The notes beneath the pieces were generated by a model. That model saw only the letters and a list, made by a program, of their open reading frames with translations. It did no database searches and had not been told where the DNA came from. From NCBI RefSeq assembly GCF_002975275.1, contig NZ_PCOQ01000033.1, forward strand, positions 1-60,957: a DNA stretch of 60,957 bases, in the 5' to 3' direction. The DNA is from Achromobacter sp. MYb9. GTDB taxonomy: Bacteria > Pseudomonadota > Gammaproteobacteria > Burkholderiales > Burkholderiaceae_B. Below are positions 1 to 7,082 of this stretch, in pieces; position 1 is the first letter of the stretch, and every line of letters starts with the position of its first letter. A program made the position numbers and the translations under genes.

Positions 1-1
1 A

Positions 2-168
2 GGGCCCCCACGCTGCGCTCGCTGCGCGAGCTTGCTGCCCCCCGAGGGGGCTGCGCCGCCTTGGGGGCGGCCCGGCGGCGGCGCGGCTGGGCCAGGGCCC
101 CCACGCTGCGCGAGCTTGCTGCCCCCCGAGGGGGCTGCCCCGCCTTGGGGCGGCCCGGCGGCGGCGGC
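2..168. repeat. Two tandem copies of an intergenic repeat
   Basis: Two copies of a GC-rich unit lie head to tail, at about 2-85 and 95-168. Each starts GGGCCCCCACGCTGCG, continues through a GAGCTTGCTGCCCCCCGAGG core (itself a small hairpin, CCCCCCGAGGGGG), then CCGCCTTGGGG and a GGCCCGGCGGCGG tail. Copy 1 carries an extra 9-base duplication (CTCGCTGCG) after the first block. A diverged copy in the opposite orientation lies at 22277-22345. It resembles the dispersed intergenic repeats seen in Burkholderiales genomes; the function is unknown. Positions 169-278 hold no gene that I can support, only the leader of the next gene. Confidence 0.8.
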
Positions 169-278
169 TTTTCTTTGGGGGGCAGGACCGTTCTTCGGGA
201 GGCCCGGGCCGGGCGTCATTGGGGCAAGAAGGAGTATCCTTGCAACCCTGTCCATAAGAAGCACACGCAACACCAACA

Positions 279-1028
279 ATGACCGCAAAACTCCCGTCCT
301 GGCCCTATTCCCGTTACATCGCGCACCGCGGTGGCGGCCGTTTGGCGCCGGAGAATACGCTGGCTGCCATGCGCGTGGGCGCCGAGCATGGTTTCACGAT
401 GTTCGAATACGACGTGAAGCTGAGCAGCGACAATGTGCTCGTGCTGATGCACGACGACGACGTCGACCGCACCTCCAATGGTCATGGCCCGGCCGCCGCC
501 AAGTCCTACGCGGAACTGGCGCAACTGGACTTTGGCAGTTGGCACTCGGCCGCCTACGCCGGCGAGCCGCTGCCCACCTTTGCCGCCGTGGCGCGTTACA
601 CCGTGGCCAACCACATCGCCAGCAACGTCGAAATCAAGCCCTGCCCGGGCCGCGAAGCCGAGACCGGCGCGGCCGTGGCGCTGGCCTGCAAGCAGCTTTG
701 GCAAGGCGCCAGCACGCCCCCGCTGCTGTCCTCGTTCGCCGAAGAAGCACTGCAGGCCGCGCAGGAAGTGGCGCGCGAACTGCCGCGTGCCCTGCTGGTG
801 GAAAAAGTGCCCGCCGATTGGCGCGAACGCCTGGCCAAATATGACTGCGTCGCGCTGAACATCAACCAGAAAGACGCAACCCGCGAACTGATCGACGCCG
901 TGCATGCCGCCGGCTACCGGATCGCGGCCTGGACCGTCAACGACCCCGAACGCGCCCGCTTGCTGCTGGACTGGGGCATCGACGGCATTTTCACTGACGA
1001 GCTGGCCGCGATCCGGCCGGCCGCCTGA
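279..1028 (+). CDS. ugpQ: Glycerophosphodiester phosphodiesterase
   Basis: A 249-residue GDPD-family enzyme that hydrolyses glycerophosphodiesters to glycerol-3-phosphate and an alcohol. The TIM-barrel signature is clear: HRGGG at residues 16-20, PENT at 24-27, the acidic pair in MFEYDVKLS (E43, D45), the second catalytic histidine in LMHDDD (H58), and VEIKP further on. The length fits the short cytosolic UgpQ type, and there is no signal peptide, so it should act on imported glycerophosphodiesters in the cytoplasm. No strong ribosome-binding site is visible before the ATG. rlmJ starts 13 bases after its stop, so the two are probably cotranscribed. There is no ugp transporter in the window, so the symbol rests on family resemblance only. 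Confidence 0.9.
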   Translation: MTAKLPSWPYSRYIAHRGGGRLAPENTLAAMRVGAEHGFTMFEYDVKLSSDNVLVLMHDDDVDRTSNGHGPAAAKSYAELAQLDFGSWHSAAYAGEPLPTFAAVARYTVANHIASNVEIKPCPGREAETGAAVALACKQLWQGASTPPLLSSFAEEALQAAQEVARELPRALLVEKVPADWRERLAKYDCVALNINQKDATRELIDAVHAAGYRIAAWTVNDPERARLLLDWGIDGIFTDELAAIRPAA

Positions 1029-1041
1029 GGTAGAACGCCCC

Positions 1042-1932
1042 GTGTTCAGTTACCGCCACGCCTTTCACGCCGGCAATCACGCCGACGTGCTCAAGCACGC
1101 CATCCTGGTCCACACCCTGGATTACTTCAACAAAAAGGACGCGCCCTATTGGGTCGTGGACACCCACGCCGGTGCAGGCCTCTACAACCTGGAAGGCGAC
1201 TGGGCGAACAAGACCTCGGAATTCGTGGACGGTATCGGCCGCCTGTGGGAGGCCAAGGACTTGCCGCCGCTGCTGGCCGACTACGTTGCCCGCGTCCGCG
1301 ACTACAACACCAACGGCCGTCTGAAGCGCTACCCCGGTTCGCCGTGGCTGGCGCTGGACGTGATGCGTCCGTCGGACCGCCTGCGCCTGTTCGAAATGCA
1401 CCCGACCGAGATCGACACGCTGGTCGTCAACCTGGAACACCAGGGACGCGCCGCGCAGCGCCAGACCACCATCTACGGCGATGACGGCTTTGAAGGCGTC
1501 AAGGCCCTGCTGCCGCCACCGACGCGCCGCGGCATGGTGCTGATCGACCCGTCGTACGAAGACAAGTACGACTACCGCCGCACGCTGATCACCGTGAAGG
1601 AATGCGTCAAGCGCTTCGCCACCGGCACCATCGCCGTCTGGTATCCGCTGGTGCAGCGCCGCGAAGCCAGTGAAATGGCTCGCCACTTCGAGAATCTGAA
1701 GGTCAAGAGCTGGCTGCACGCCACGTTGACCGTCAAGAAGTCCACCATCGACGGCTATGGCCTGCATGGCAGCGGCATGTTCCTGATCAACCCGCCCTGG
1801 ACCTTGCATGAAGGCCTGAAGCAGGCCATGCCGTATCTGGCGCGGGAACTGGGCCAGGACGAACGCGCCGGTTTCACGCTGCAATACCGCGAGAATCCCT
1901 TCCCGGTTCCGAAGAAGCAATCGGACGACTGA
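1042..1932 (+). CDS. rlmJ: 23S rRNA (adenine(2030)-N6)-methyltransferase RlmJ
   Basis: A 296-residue protein starting at a GTG (1042) and beginning FSYRHAFHAGNHADVLKH, the conserved RlmJ N-terminus. It uses S-adenosylmethionine to methylate A2030 of 23S rRNA. VDTHAGAGLY near residue 40 is the SAM-binding loop, and LIDPSYED (D169) is the catalytic motif, with serine in place of the more usual second proline of DPPY. The reading frame stays open upstream to an ATG at 904, but that stretch overlaps ugpQ and lacks family similarity; GTG 1042 matches the family start and length (about 280 residues in E. coli). It is followed by a strong hairpin at 1960-1987. Confidence 0.93.
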   Translation: MFSYRHAFHAGNHADVLKHAILVHTLDYFNKKDAPYWVVDTHAGAGLYNLEGDWANKTSEFVDGIGRLWEAKDLPPLLADYVARVRDYNTNGRLKRYPGSPWLALDVMRPSDRLRLFEMHPTEIDTLVVNLEHQGRAAQRQTTIYGDDGFEGVKALLPPPTRRGMVLIDPSYEDKYDYRRTLITVKECVKRFATGTIAVWYPLVQRREASEMARHFENLKVKSWLHATLTVKKSTIDGYGLHGSGMFLINPPWTLHEGLKQAMPYLARELGQDERAGFTLQYRENPFPVPKKQSDD

Positions 1933-1959
1933 CGCGCCCCCGAGGCCGCTGCAGAAAGA

Positions 1960-1987
1960 AAATGGGCCGCGATATCGCGGCCCATTT
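1960..1987. terminator. Bidirectional terminator between rlmJ and lpd
   Basis: A perfect 28-base palindrome, AAATGGGCCGCGAT followed by its exact complement, with A/T-rich ends on both strands. It sits between the convergent ends of rlmJ (1932) and the flavoprotein gene (2010), so it can terminate both. Confidence 0.85.
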
Positions 1988-2009
1988 CATTGGCGGGAGT
2001 CGGCCCGGG

Positions 2010-3446
2010 TTACGCCGTTTCGCGTTCCGATTCCTCGCTGCGAAGCGCCTCTTGGGCTCGGGCCAGCTTGGCAGCAGCATCCCGCAAGGCCGTCCGCAAG
2101 CCTTCCTCGATGACGGGGTGGTAGAACGGCATTTCCAGCATGCGCGCCACCGTCAATTCCTGCTGCACCGCCCACGCCAGCAAGTGGCCGATATGCTCGG
2201 CGCTGGGGCCAACCATCTCCGCGCCCAGGAAGCGGCCGGTGGCGATATCGGCGTACACGTGCAGCATGCCCTTGTTCTTGAGCATCACGCGCGACCGCCC
2301 CTGGTCGCTGAAATCCACTTCACCGATGACGAAAGTGCCCGGAACCAGGCGCCCATAACCTTGGCCTGCCAGCGCAATCTGCGGGTCCGAGAACACCACC
2401 GCAAGCGGCGCGCGGCGCAAGCCCTGGCGCACGTCCGGGAAGCGCGCGGCGTTTTCACCCGCGATGCGGCCTTCGTCGGCGGCCTCGTGCAACAAGGGCG
2501 CGTCGGCGTTGGCGTCGCCGGCGATGAAGATGGTCGAATCGCCCGCCTGCATCGTTTCGCGATCAAACAGCGGGACGCCCTGCGGATTCAGTGCCAGCGA
2601 GGTGTTCTCAAGACCCAGCCCATCCACATTGGCGCGGCGGCCCGTGGCGACCAGCGCGTAGTCGAAGCGTTCGGTGCGTTCGCTGTTATCCAGCGTGACA
2701 TAGCGCACTTCCACTTCGTCGCCGACGCGGGTGGTTTCCAGGACGCGCGCGTCCGGGTCCAGGTAAAACTCGCGCTGGAATATCTTGCGGGCGTTCAGCC
2801 GCACCTGCGGGTCGCTGATCCCGCCCAGGCTGCCGCTGACGCCGAACACACGCACGTCAACCCCCAGCCGGGCCAGCGCCTGCCCCAGTTCCAGACCGAT
2901 CACGCCGGGTCCGAACACGGCAACGCGACGCGGCAGGTCGTCCCACGCGAAGACGTCGTCGTTCACCACCAAGCGGTCGCCCAGCGCGCGGAACGGCGGC
3001 GGAACCGACGGGCGCGAACCCGTCGCGATGACCACGCGCGCCGCATGGACCTCGGTGTGGTCGTCTATCCGCAGCACGGTATCGGAGACAAAGCGCGCAT
3101 AGCCGCGCAGCTTGTCTTCGGCCGGAATGTTCTCGACGCCTTCCAAGACGAAGCCGACGAAGCGATCGCGTTCGCGCTTGACGCGGTCCATCACTTCAAC
3201 GCCGTCCACCGAGATTTCCCCGCTGACGTGCACGCCAAACGCTTCCGTATGGGCCGCGCCGTGGGCGGCTTCGGCAGCGGCGATCAGCAGTTTGGATGGC
3301 ATGCAGCCCACCCGGGCGCAGGTCGTGCCATAAGGGCCGCCTTCAATCAGCAGCGCGCGCTTGCCGGCTGCTTTGGCAGCGCGATAGGCGGCCAGTCCGG
3401 CGGTGCCGGCGCCAATGACGGCGATATCGGTGTGCAGAGTTTTCAT
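2010..3446 (-). CDS. lpd: Dihydrolipoyl dehydrogenase-like flavoprotein disulfide reductase
   Basis: A 478-residue class I pyridine-nucleotide disulfide oxidoreductase. The FAD-binding GAGTAG lies at residues 12-17, the redox-active CARVGC pair is C43/C48, the NAD-binding loop is GPGVIG, and the C-terminal interface motif HPVIEE keeps the catalytic His and Glu. The start MKTLHTDIAVIG (ATG 3446) matches the fold and has GGGGGAT upstream; a longer in-frame extension lacks family sequence. It lies downstream of and co-directional with the peroxiredoxin-glutaredoxin gene, not with pyruvate or 2-oxoglutarate dehydrogenase subunits. I infer that it may serve a thiol-redox role, such as reducing glutathione or a lipoyl carrier. 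Classical lipoamide dehydrogenase activity is equally possible. Confidence 0.85.
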   Translation of the reverse strand: MKTLHTDIAVIGAGTAGLAAYRAAKAAGKRALLIEGGPYGTTCARVGCMPSKLLIAAAEAAHGAAHTEAFGVHVSGEISVDGVEVMDRVKRERDRFVGFVLEGVENIPAEDKLRGYARFVSDTVLRIDDHTEVHAARVVIATGSRPSVPPPFRALGDRLVVNDDVFAWDDLPRRVAVFGPGVIGLELGQALARLGVDVRVFGVSGSLGGISDPQVRLNARKIFQREFYLDPDARVLETTRVGDEVEVRYVTLDNSERTERFDYALVATGRRANVDGLGLENTSLALNPQGVPLFDRETMQAGDSTIFIAGDANADAPLLHEAADEGRIAGENAARFPDVRQGLRRAPLAVVFSDPQIALAGQGYGRLVPGTFVIGEVDFSDQGRSRVMLKNKGMLHVYADIATGRFLGAEMVGPSAEHIGHLLAWAVQQELTVARMLEMPFYHPVIEEGLRTALRDAAAKLARAQEALRSEESERETA

Positions 3447-3484
3447 GACTGGGTATCCCCCATGTTGCGGGTAGCAAGGTTGCA

Positions 3485-3530
3485 AAGGCGAGTTCCGCCT
3501 TGTTGCGCATCCTCGGGACGAGTTCCGTCC
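3485..3530 (-). promoter_or_regulatory. Twin leader hairpins with the same loop upstream of lpd
   Basis: Two short perfect stem-loops lie 39-84 bases upstream of the lpd start. On the minus strand they read GGACG-GAACT-CGTCC (3530-3516) and AAGGCG-GAACT-CGCCTT (3501-3485). The stems differ but the five-base loop and its closing pair are identical (CGGAACTCG). Different stems with a conserved loop suggest selection on RNA structure. The GGA at the loop edge resembles CsrA/RsmA target hairpins, but that is only a guess. Confidence 0.4.
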
Positions 3531-3601
3531 GGCGGCGCCCGCAAGGGGCCCGCGCAAGGAATGCGGTAAGGGTGCGTAAGAAGGGAAGCTCGTGCCGGCG
3601 C

Positions 3602-3669
3602 GGCAGAGCGGTTGCGGGGCAACCGCTCTGCCAGGCCCGCCGGGCGGGGAATCATTCCCCCTGCCCGGC
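3602..3669 (-). terminator. Pair of strong hairpins after the peroxiredoxin-glutaredoxin gene
   Basis: 3602-3632 is a perfect 14-bp stem (GGCAGAGCGGTTGC) with a 3-base loop. 3639-3669 pairs GCCGGGC with GCCCGGC and GGGGAA with TTCCCC around a small bulge. Neither has a T-tract on the minus strand, so they may act as partial terminators, processing sites or mRNA stabilisers between the two co-directional genes. Confidence 0.5.
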
Positions 3670-3678
3670 TTGCAGGCT

Positions 3679-4407
3679 TTAGGCGAAGTGCGCCTTCAGG
3701 TCTTCCAGGCCGCCGATCAGCGAACCGTTGATGAACACCTGGGGAGCGGTGCCCTTGCCGGACACGGCGCCGATCACGCGGCCGCGGACCTTGTTTTCCA
3801 GCGGGATCTCGATCGGGGCGTAGCCCTTTTCTTCCAGCAGAGCCTTGGCTTCCACGCAGAACGGGCAGCCGGGCTTGGAGAACACGACCACCTGGTCGGG
3901 CTTCTTGGCCGTCGGGGCAATGTGCGCCAGCATCGTGTCGGCGTCCGACACTTCAAACGGGTCGCCTTCCTTTTCCGGTTCGATGAACATCTTTTGGACG
4001 ACGCCATCCTTCACGAGCATCGAATAGCGCCAGCTGCGCTTGCCGAAGCCCAGGTCGCTCTTGTCGACCAACATGCCCATGCCGTCGGTGAATGCGCCGT
4101 TGCCGTCGGGCAGCAGCGTGATGTTGGCCGATTCCTGGTCCTTCGCCCATTCGTTCATGACGAAGGTGTCGTTGACCGACACGCAGACGATGCTGTCCAC
4201 GCCGGCGTTGAAGAACGCGGGAGCCAGTTCGTTGTAGCGCGGCAGGTGGGTCGACGAGCAGGTCGGCGTGAAAGCGCCGGGAAGCGAGAAGACGACAACC
4301 GTCTTGTTCTTGAACAGATCGTCGGTCGTGACCTTCTTCCACGTGTTGTCCTCACGGACGGGGAACGTTACGTTCGGAACACGTTGGCCTTCGCGGTTTT
4401 GCAGCAT
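3679..4407 (-). CDS. Peroxiredoxin-glutaredoxin hybrid (glutathione-dependent peroxidase)
   Basis: A 242-residue fusion. Residues 1-160 are a Prx5-type peroxiredoxin with the peroxidatic cysteine C50 in PGAFTPTC. Residues 171-242 are a glutaredoxin with the CPFC active site at 181-184, TAPQVF (cis-proline) and a GG-containing glutathione site (NGSLIGG). Such hybrids reduce hydrogen peroxide and alkyl hydroperoxides with glutathione delivered by their own glutaredoxin domain, in the cytoplasm. The gene has its own AT-rich promoter (4455-4483) and is followed by two hairpins and then a disulfide reductase gene that may close the electron chain. The length is typical of the family and both active sites are intact. 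Confidence 0.95.
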   Translation of the reverse strand: MLQNREGQRVPNVTFPVREDNTWKKVTTDDLFKNKTVVVFSLPGAFTPTCSSTHLPRYNELAPAFFNAGVDSIVCVSVNDTFVMNEWAKDQESANITLLPDGNGAFTDGMGMLVDKSDLGFGKRSWRYSMLVKDGVVQKMFIEPEKEGDPFEVSDADTMLAHIAPTAKKPDQVVVFSKPGCPFCVEAKALLEEKGYAPIEIPLENKVRGRVIGAVSGKGTAPQVFINGSLIGGLEDLKAHFA

Positions 4408-4454
4408 TCAATCTCTCCTTGGGTAGCGGGGTTTGTTTAACCACCATGGAAAGA

Positions 4455-4483
4455 ATGATAAATCTTCGCTATCAATTAATCAA
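4455..4483 (-). promoter_or_regulatory. Candidate sigma-70 promoter of the peroxiredoxin-glutaredoxin gene
   Basis: On the minus strand TTGATT (4483-4478) and TATCAT (4460-4455) are separated by 17 bases, with the start codon about 47 bases further on. It sits in a strikingly AT-rich island (about 4443-4525) in an otherwise GC-rich window. I could not make a convincing four-part OxyR site fit. Confidence 0.55.
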
Positions 4484-4540
4484 ATTTAATAAATTAACTT
4501 GATCGATAGACTTTAACAATCAACAACTCGCCACAAGAAA

Positions 4541-4561
4541 GCCGGATCTATCATACCCGGC
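4541..4561 (-). terminator. Terminator of copZ
   Basis: On the minus strand GCCGG, an 11-base loop and CCGGC are followed by TTTCTT, 17 bases after the copZ stop. It would insulate the peroxiredoxin promoter from copZ read-through. Confidence 0.6.
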
Positions 4562-4577
4562 CTTCCTGCGGACGGCA

Positions 4578-4778
4578 TCAGAGGCGCGTGGGCGCGTAGC
4601 CTGCGTCGCGGATGGCGGCTTCGAGCTTGTCCGCCTGGTCGGTGCCCGTGATCGTGAGGCGGTGCGTCGACAGGTCCACCGTCACCGTCGCGCCCGGGGC
4701 GGCTTCGCTGACCGCGCCGGTGATGGTCTTCACGCAATGGCCGCAGGTCATGTCGGGCACTTGGAATTCGATGCTCAT
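4578..4778 (-). CDS. copZ: Copper chaperone, heavy-metal-associated domain (CopZ-like)
   Basis: A 66-residue single HMA domain with the MTCGHC metal motif (M10, C12, C15), which binds Cu(I) and passes it between proteins in the cytoplasm. Its start has AGGAAA-type purines in the right place, and a longer upstream frame is not supported. A MerR-type promoter with a 19-base spacer lies directly upstream (4835-4865), and cueR is divergent. The usual partner, a CopA-type P-type ATPase, is not in the window, so the chaperone is encoded away from its pump. Confidence 0.93.
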   Translation of the reverse strand: MSIEFQVPDMTCGHCVKTITGAVSEAAPGATVTVDLSTHRLTITGTDQADKLEAAIRDAGYAPTRL

Positions 4779-4834
4779 GGTTTTTCTCCGGAAATTTCAG
4801 GGCGATGGGCAAGCTTTTGCACACCATGAACCGC

Positions 4835-4865
4835 AGCTTAAACATTCCCACTATGGTAAGGTCAA
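4835..4865 (-). promoter_or_regulatory. CueR-type promoter driving copZ
   Basis: On the minus strand TTGACC (4865-4860) and TAAGCT (4840-4835) are separated by exactly 19 bases. That over-long spacer is the hallmark of MerR/CueR-activated promoters. The spacer holds the partial dyad TTACCATAGTGGGAA expected of a CueR operator. Confidence 0.85.
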
Positions 4866-4879
4866 GCGTAGAATATCCC

Positions 4880-4910
4880 TTGACCTTCCCACAATGGGAA
4901 GGTCAACACT
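4880..4910 (+). promoter_or_regulatory. Second CueR-type operator-promoter, facing cueR
   Basis: TTGACC (4880-4885), a 19-base spacer and AACACT (4905-4910). The spacer region forms a near-perfect dyad in which TTGACCTTCCC (4880-4890) mirrors GGGAAGGTCAA (4896-4906). It would let CueR control its own gene separately from copZ; the two sites are 14 bases apart. Confidence 0.8.
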
Positions 4911-4980
4911 GCGATTCCCAATTTGAATCAAGACCCGCACGCGTGTCCGCACCGTGCCAGCCTGTCCCAAGGAACCTGAC

Positions 4981-5373
4981 ATGAACATCGGAGAAGCATC
5001 GAAAAGCTCTGGCATTTCCGCCAAGATGATCCGCTACTACGAGAGCATCGGTCTGATCGGCCCGGCGGTGCGCACGGACGCGGGCTATCGCGTCTACAAC
5101 GACCACGACCTGCACACGCTGCGGTTTGTGCGCCGCGCGCGGGACCTCGGGTTTTCAGTGGAACAGATGAACGAGTTGCTGGCGCTGTGGAAGGACCGCA
5201 GCCGCGCCAGCGCCGACGTCAAGCGCATTGCGCTGGGGCATGTCGAAGAGTTGGAGCGCAAGGCCGAGGCGTTGCGCGAAATGGCCGGCACGCTTAAGCA
5301 CCTGGCAAACAACTGCCATGGCGACGGCCGCCCCGACTGCCCGATCCTTGAAGATCTGGGACGCTCGCACTAA
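4981..5373 (+). CDS. cueR: Cu(I)-responsive transcriptional regulator CueR (MerR family)
   Basis: A 130-residue MerR-family activator. The N-terminal winged helix begins MNIGEASKSSGISAKMIRYY, a dimerisation helix spans about 75-108, and the metal loop is C112-HGDGRPD-C120. The two cysteines and S77 fall at exactly the positions of E. coli CueR, which bind Cu(I)/Ag(I)/Au(I) and select monovalent ions. I place the start at the ATG at 4981, because the in-frame extension to 4954 is unlike the family. It is divergent from copZ, and both genes have 19-base-spacer promoters, so the pair is a self-contained copper-sensing unit. Confidence 0.95.
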   Translation: MNIGEASKSSGISAKMIRYYESIGLIGPAVRTDAGYRVYNDHDLHTLRFVRRARDLGFSVEQMNELLALWKDRSRASADVKRIALGHVEELERKAEALREMAGTLKHLANNCHGDGRPDCPILEDLGRSH

Positions 5374-5402
5374 TAAGGCGCGCGGGCCTGAGGGCCCTGG
5401 CG

Positions 5403-5421
5403 GGCCGGGCGCTGCCCGGCC
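5403..5421. terminator. GC-rich hairpin between cueR and rlmD ends
   Basis: A perfect 8-bp stem GGCCGGGC/GCCCGGCC with loop GCT, between two convergent genes. There is no T-tract, so terminator function is uncertain. Confidence 0.4.
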
Positions 5422-5433
5422 TGCCGCCCGAAA

Positions 5434-6987
5434 TCAGCCCAGGGCCTGCCCGGCGGTTTGCCCACCTTGTTCGGACACGTCTTCAGACACGCCTTCGGAC
5501 GCTTGTTGGGCTTCCGCCGCGACGCGGGCATGGTACGCATCGGTCGCCGCCTGTTTGGCCGCGGCCTTCTCTGCCGCGGCAGCAACCTTGGCCGCTTCCG
5601 CCGCCACGGCATCCGCCGCGGCCTGGATGGCGCGCAGACGCGCACGTTCCTTTACTTCCAGCACGCCCGCGGCGTCCAGCGATTCAAATACCGCAATCGA
5701 TTCGACGTGGCCCGTATGCGGGAACATGTTGATGACGCCGGCGCTCTTCAGCACATAGCCGCCTTCATGTACCAGGATGGCCGCATCGCGCGCGAGCGTG
5801 GCCGGATTACAGGAAACGTAGACGATGCGCCGCGGCCGTTCCTCGGCAGAGAGTTCCGACAAGGCTTGCGACACCGCGTGCGCCCCTTCGCGCGGCGGGT
5901 CGATCAGCATGCGGTCGAAGTAGCCCAGGCTGCGCAGCCAATGCGCGTCCACCTCGAACAGGTTGAGCGTGGCGAAGCTGGTGCGGTCGCCCAAGCCGTG
6001 CCGCGAGGCGGCGTCGAACGCGCGATCGGTCAGCGTCTTGCTGCCTTCCACGCCCACCGCTTCGCGCCCTTGCGTGGCCAGCGGCAAGGTGAAGTTACCC
6101 AGCCCGCAGAACAGGTCGGCCACGCGATCGGTCGGCTGCACGTCCAGCAGCTTCAGCGCGCGCGAAACCATCGCGCGGTTGATGGCGTGGTTGACCTGGG
6201 TGAAATCGGTAGGCCGGTACGGCATGCGCAAACCGAATTCCGGCATGGTGTAGGCCAGCGTGTCGCCGTGTTCGCGCTCCATCGGATGGACGGTTTCGGG
6301 GCCCTTGGACTGCAGCCACCATTGCACGTTGTGCTGGGCGGCGAAGGTACGCAGGATGGCAATGTCGCCGTCGGTCAGCGGCAGCAGATGACGCAGCACC
6401 AGCGCCGTCACGCCCTCCCCCAGCGACACTTCGATCTGCGGCATGCGGTCGGGCGCCGACATGGACGCGATCATCGCGCGCAGCGGCATCAACAAATCGC
6501 TGACGTGGCGCGGCAGCACATGGCATTCACGCATGTCCGCCACATAGCTGCTTTTGCGCTCGTGGAAACCCACCAGCACGCCACCCTTCTTCGGCACGAC
6601 CCGCACCGACAGGCGCGCGCGGTAGCGGTAGCCCCAGGTCGGGCCTTGCAGCGGCGGCAGGATCAGCGCCGGACGCAGCTTGCCGACATGCCAGAAAGTA
6701 TCTTCAAGCGAACGCTGCTTGATGGCCACCTGGGTGCTGGGCTCCAGGTGCTGCATGGCACAGCCGCCACAGACGCCAAAATGGGGGCAGCGCGGCGCGA
6801 CCCGCTGCGACGAAGGACGCATGACCTCGTCCACGCGGGCGATTTCGTAGGACGGCTTGCGGCGCAGCGTAACGGTGGTGACCCGTTCGCCCGGCAGGGC
6901 CCCTTCCACGAACACCACTTTCCCGTCGCGACGGGCGATCCCCCTGGCTTCCAGGTCCAGGGACTCGATACTTAAAACGTCTGACAT
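5434..6987 (-). CDS. rlmD: 23S rRNA (uracil(1939)-C5)-methyltransferase RlmD, with long C-terminal tail
   Basis: A 517-residue TrmA/RumA-family enzyme that methylates U1939 of 23S rRNA. An N-terminal TRAM-like region is followed by the [4Fe-4S] ligands C67, C73 and C76 (CPHFGVCGGC) and C155 (RECHV), the SAM site DLFCGLGNF, and the catalytic YVSCNPATLARD. The start MSDVLSIESLDLEARG (ATG 6987) fits the family; the frame stays open far upstream inside the MFS gene, but that part is not RlmD. The enzyme is about 80 residues longer than E. coli RlmD because of an alanine-rich, probably helical C-terminal tail, roughly residues 435-517, rich in Ala, Glu, Lys and Gln. Confidence 0.95.
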   Translation of the reverse strand: MSDVLSIESLDLEARGIARRDGKVVFVEGALPGERVTTVTLRRKPSYEIARVDEVMRPSSQRVAPRCPHFGVCGGCAMQHLEPSTQVAIKQRSLEDTFWHVGKLRPALILPPLQGPTWGYRYRARLSVRVVPKKGGVLVGFHERKSSYVADMRECHVLPRHVSDLLMPLRAMIASMSAPDRMPQIEVSLGEGVTALVLRHLLPLTDGDIAILRTFAAQHNVQWWLQSKGPETVHPMEREHGDTLAYTMPEFGLRMPYRPTDFTQVNHAINRAMVSRALKLLDVQPTDRVADLFCGLGNFTLPLATQGREAVGVEGSKTLTDRAFDAASRHGLGDRTSFATLNLFEVDAHWLRSLGYFDRMLIDPPREGAHAVSQALSELSAEERPRRIVYVSCNPATLARDAAILVHEGGYVLKSAGVINMFPHTGHVESIAVFESLDAAGVLEVKERARLRAIQAAADAVAAEAAKVAAAAEKAAAKQAATDAYHARVAAEAQQASEGVSEDVSEQGGQTAGQALG

Positions 6988-7082
6988 CTCACGCAGTCCA
7001 GAATTACACGCAACCCAATATTGTAGAAGGACTCCGGGGTTTCGGGAAAATGGTCTTCGGCGGCGCCCGGCCGACCCACGAC

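Noticed and set aside
1962..3569. 535-codon open frame on the plus strand opposite the flavoprotein gene
   Set aside because: A high-GC antisense shadow; the minus-strand frame has clear FAD, CxxxxC and NAD motifs.
3443..3655. 70-codon frame ending in an ATGA overlap with the flavoprotein start
   Set aside because: Runs through the hairpins, has no ribosome-binding site and no recognisable sequence; I treat the region as leader.
4455..4525. OxyR-type site before the peroxiredoxin-glutaredoxin gene
   Set aside because: Only isolated ATAG/CTAT-like pieces are present, and they do not fit the ATAG-N7-CTAT-N7-ATAG-N7-CTAT spacing.
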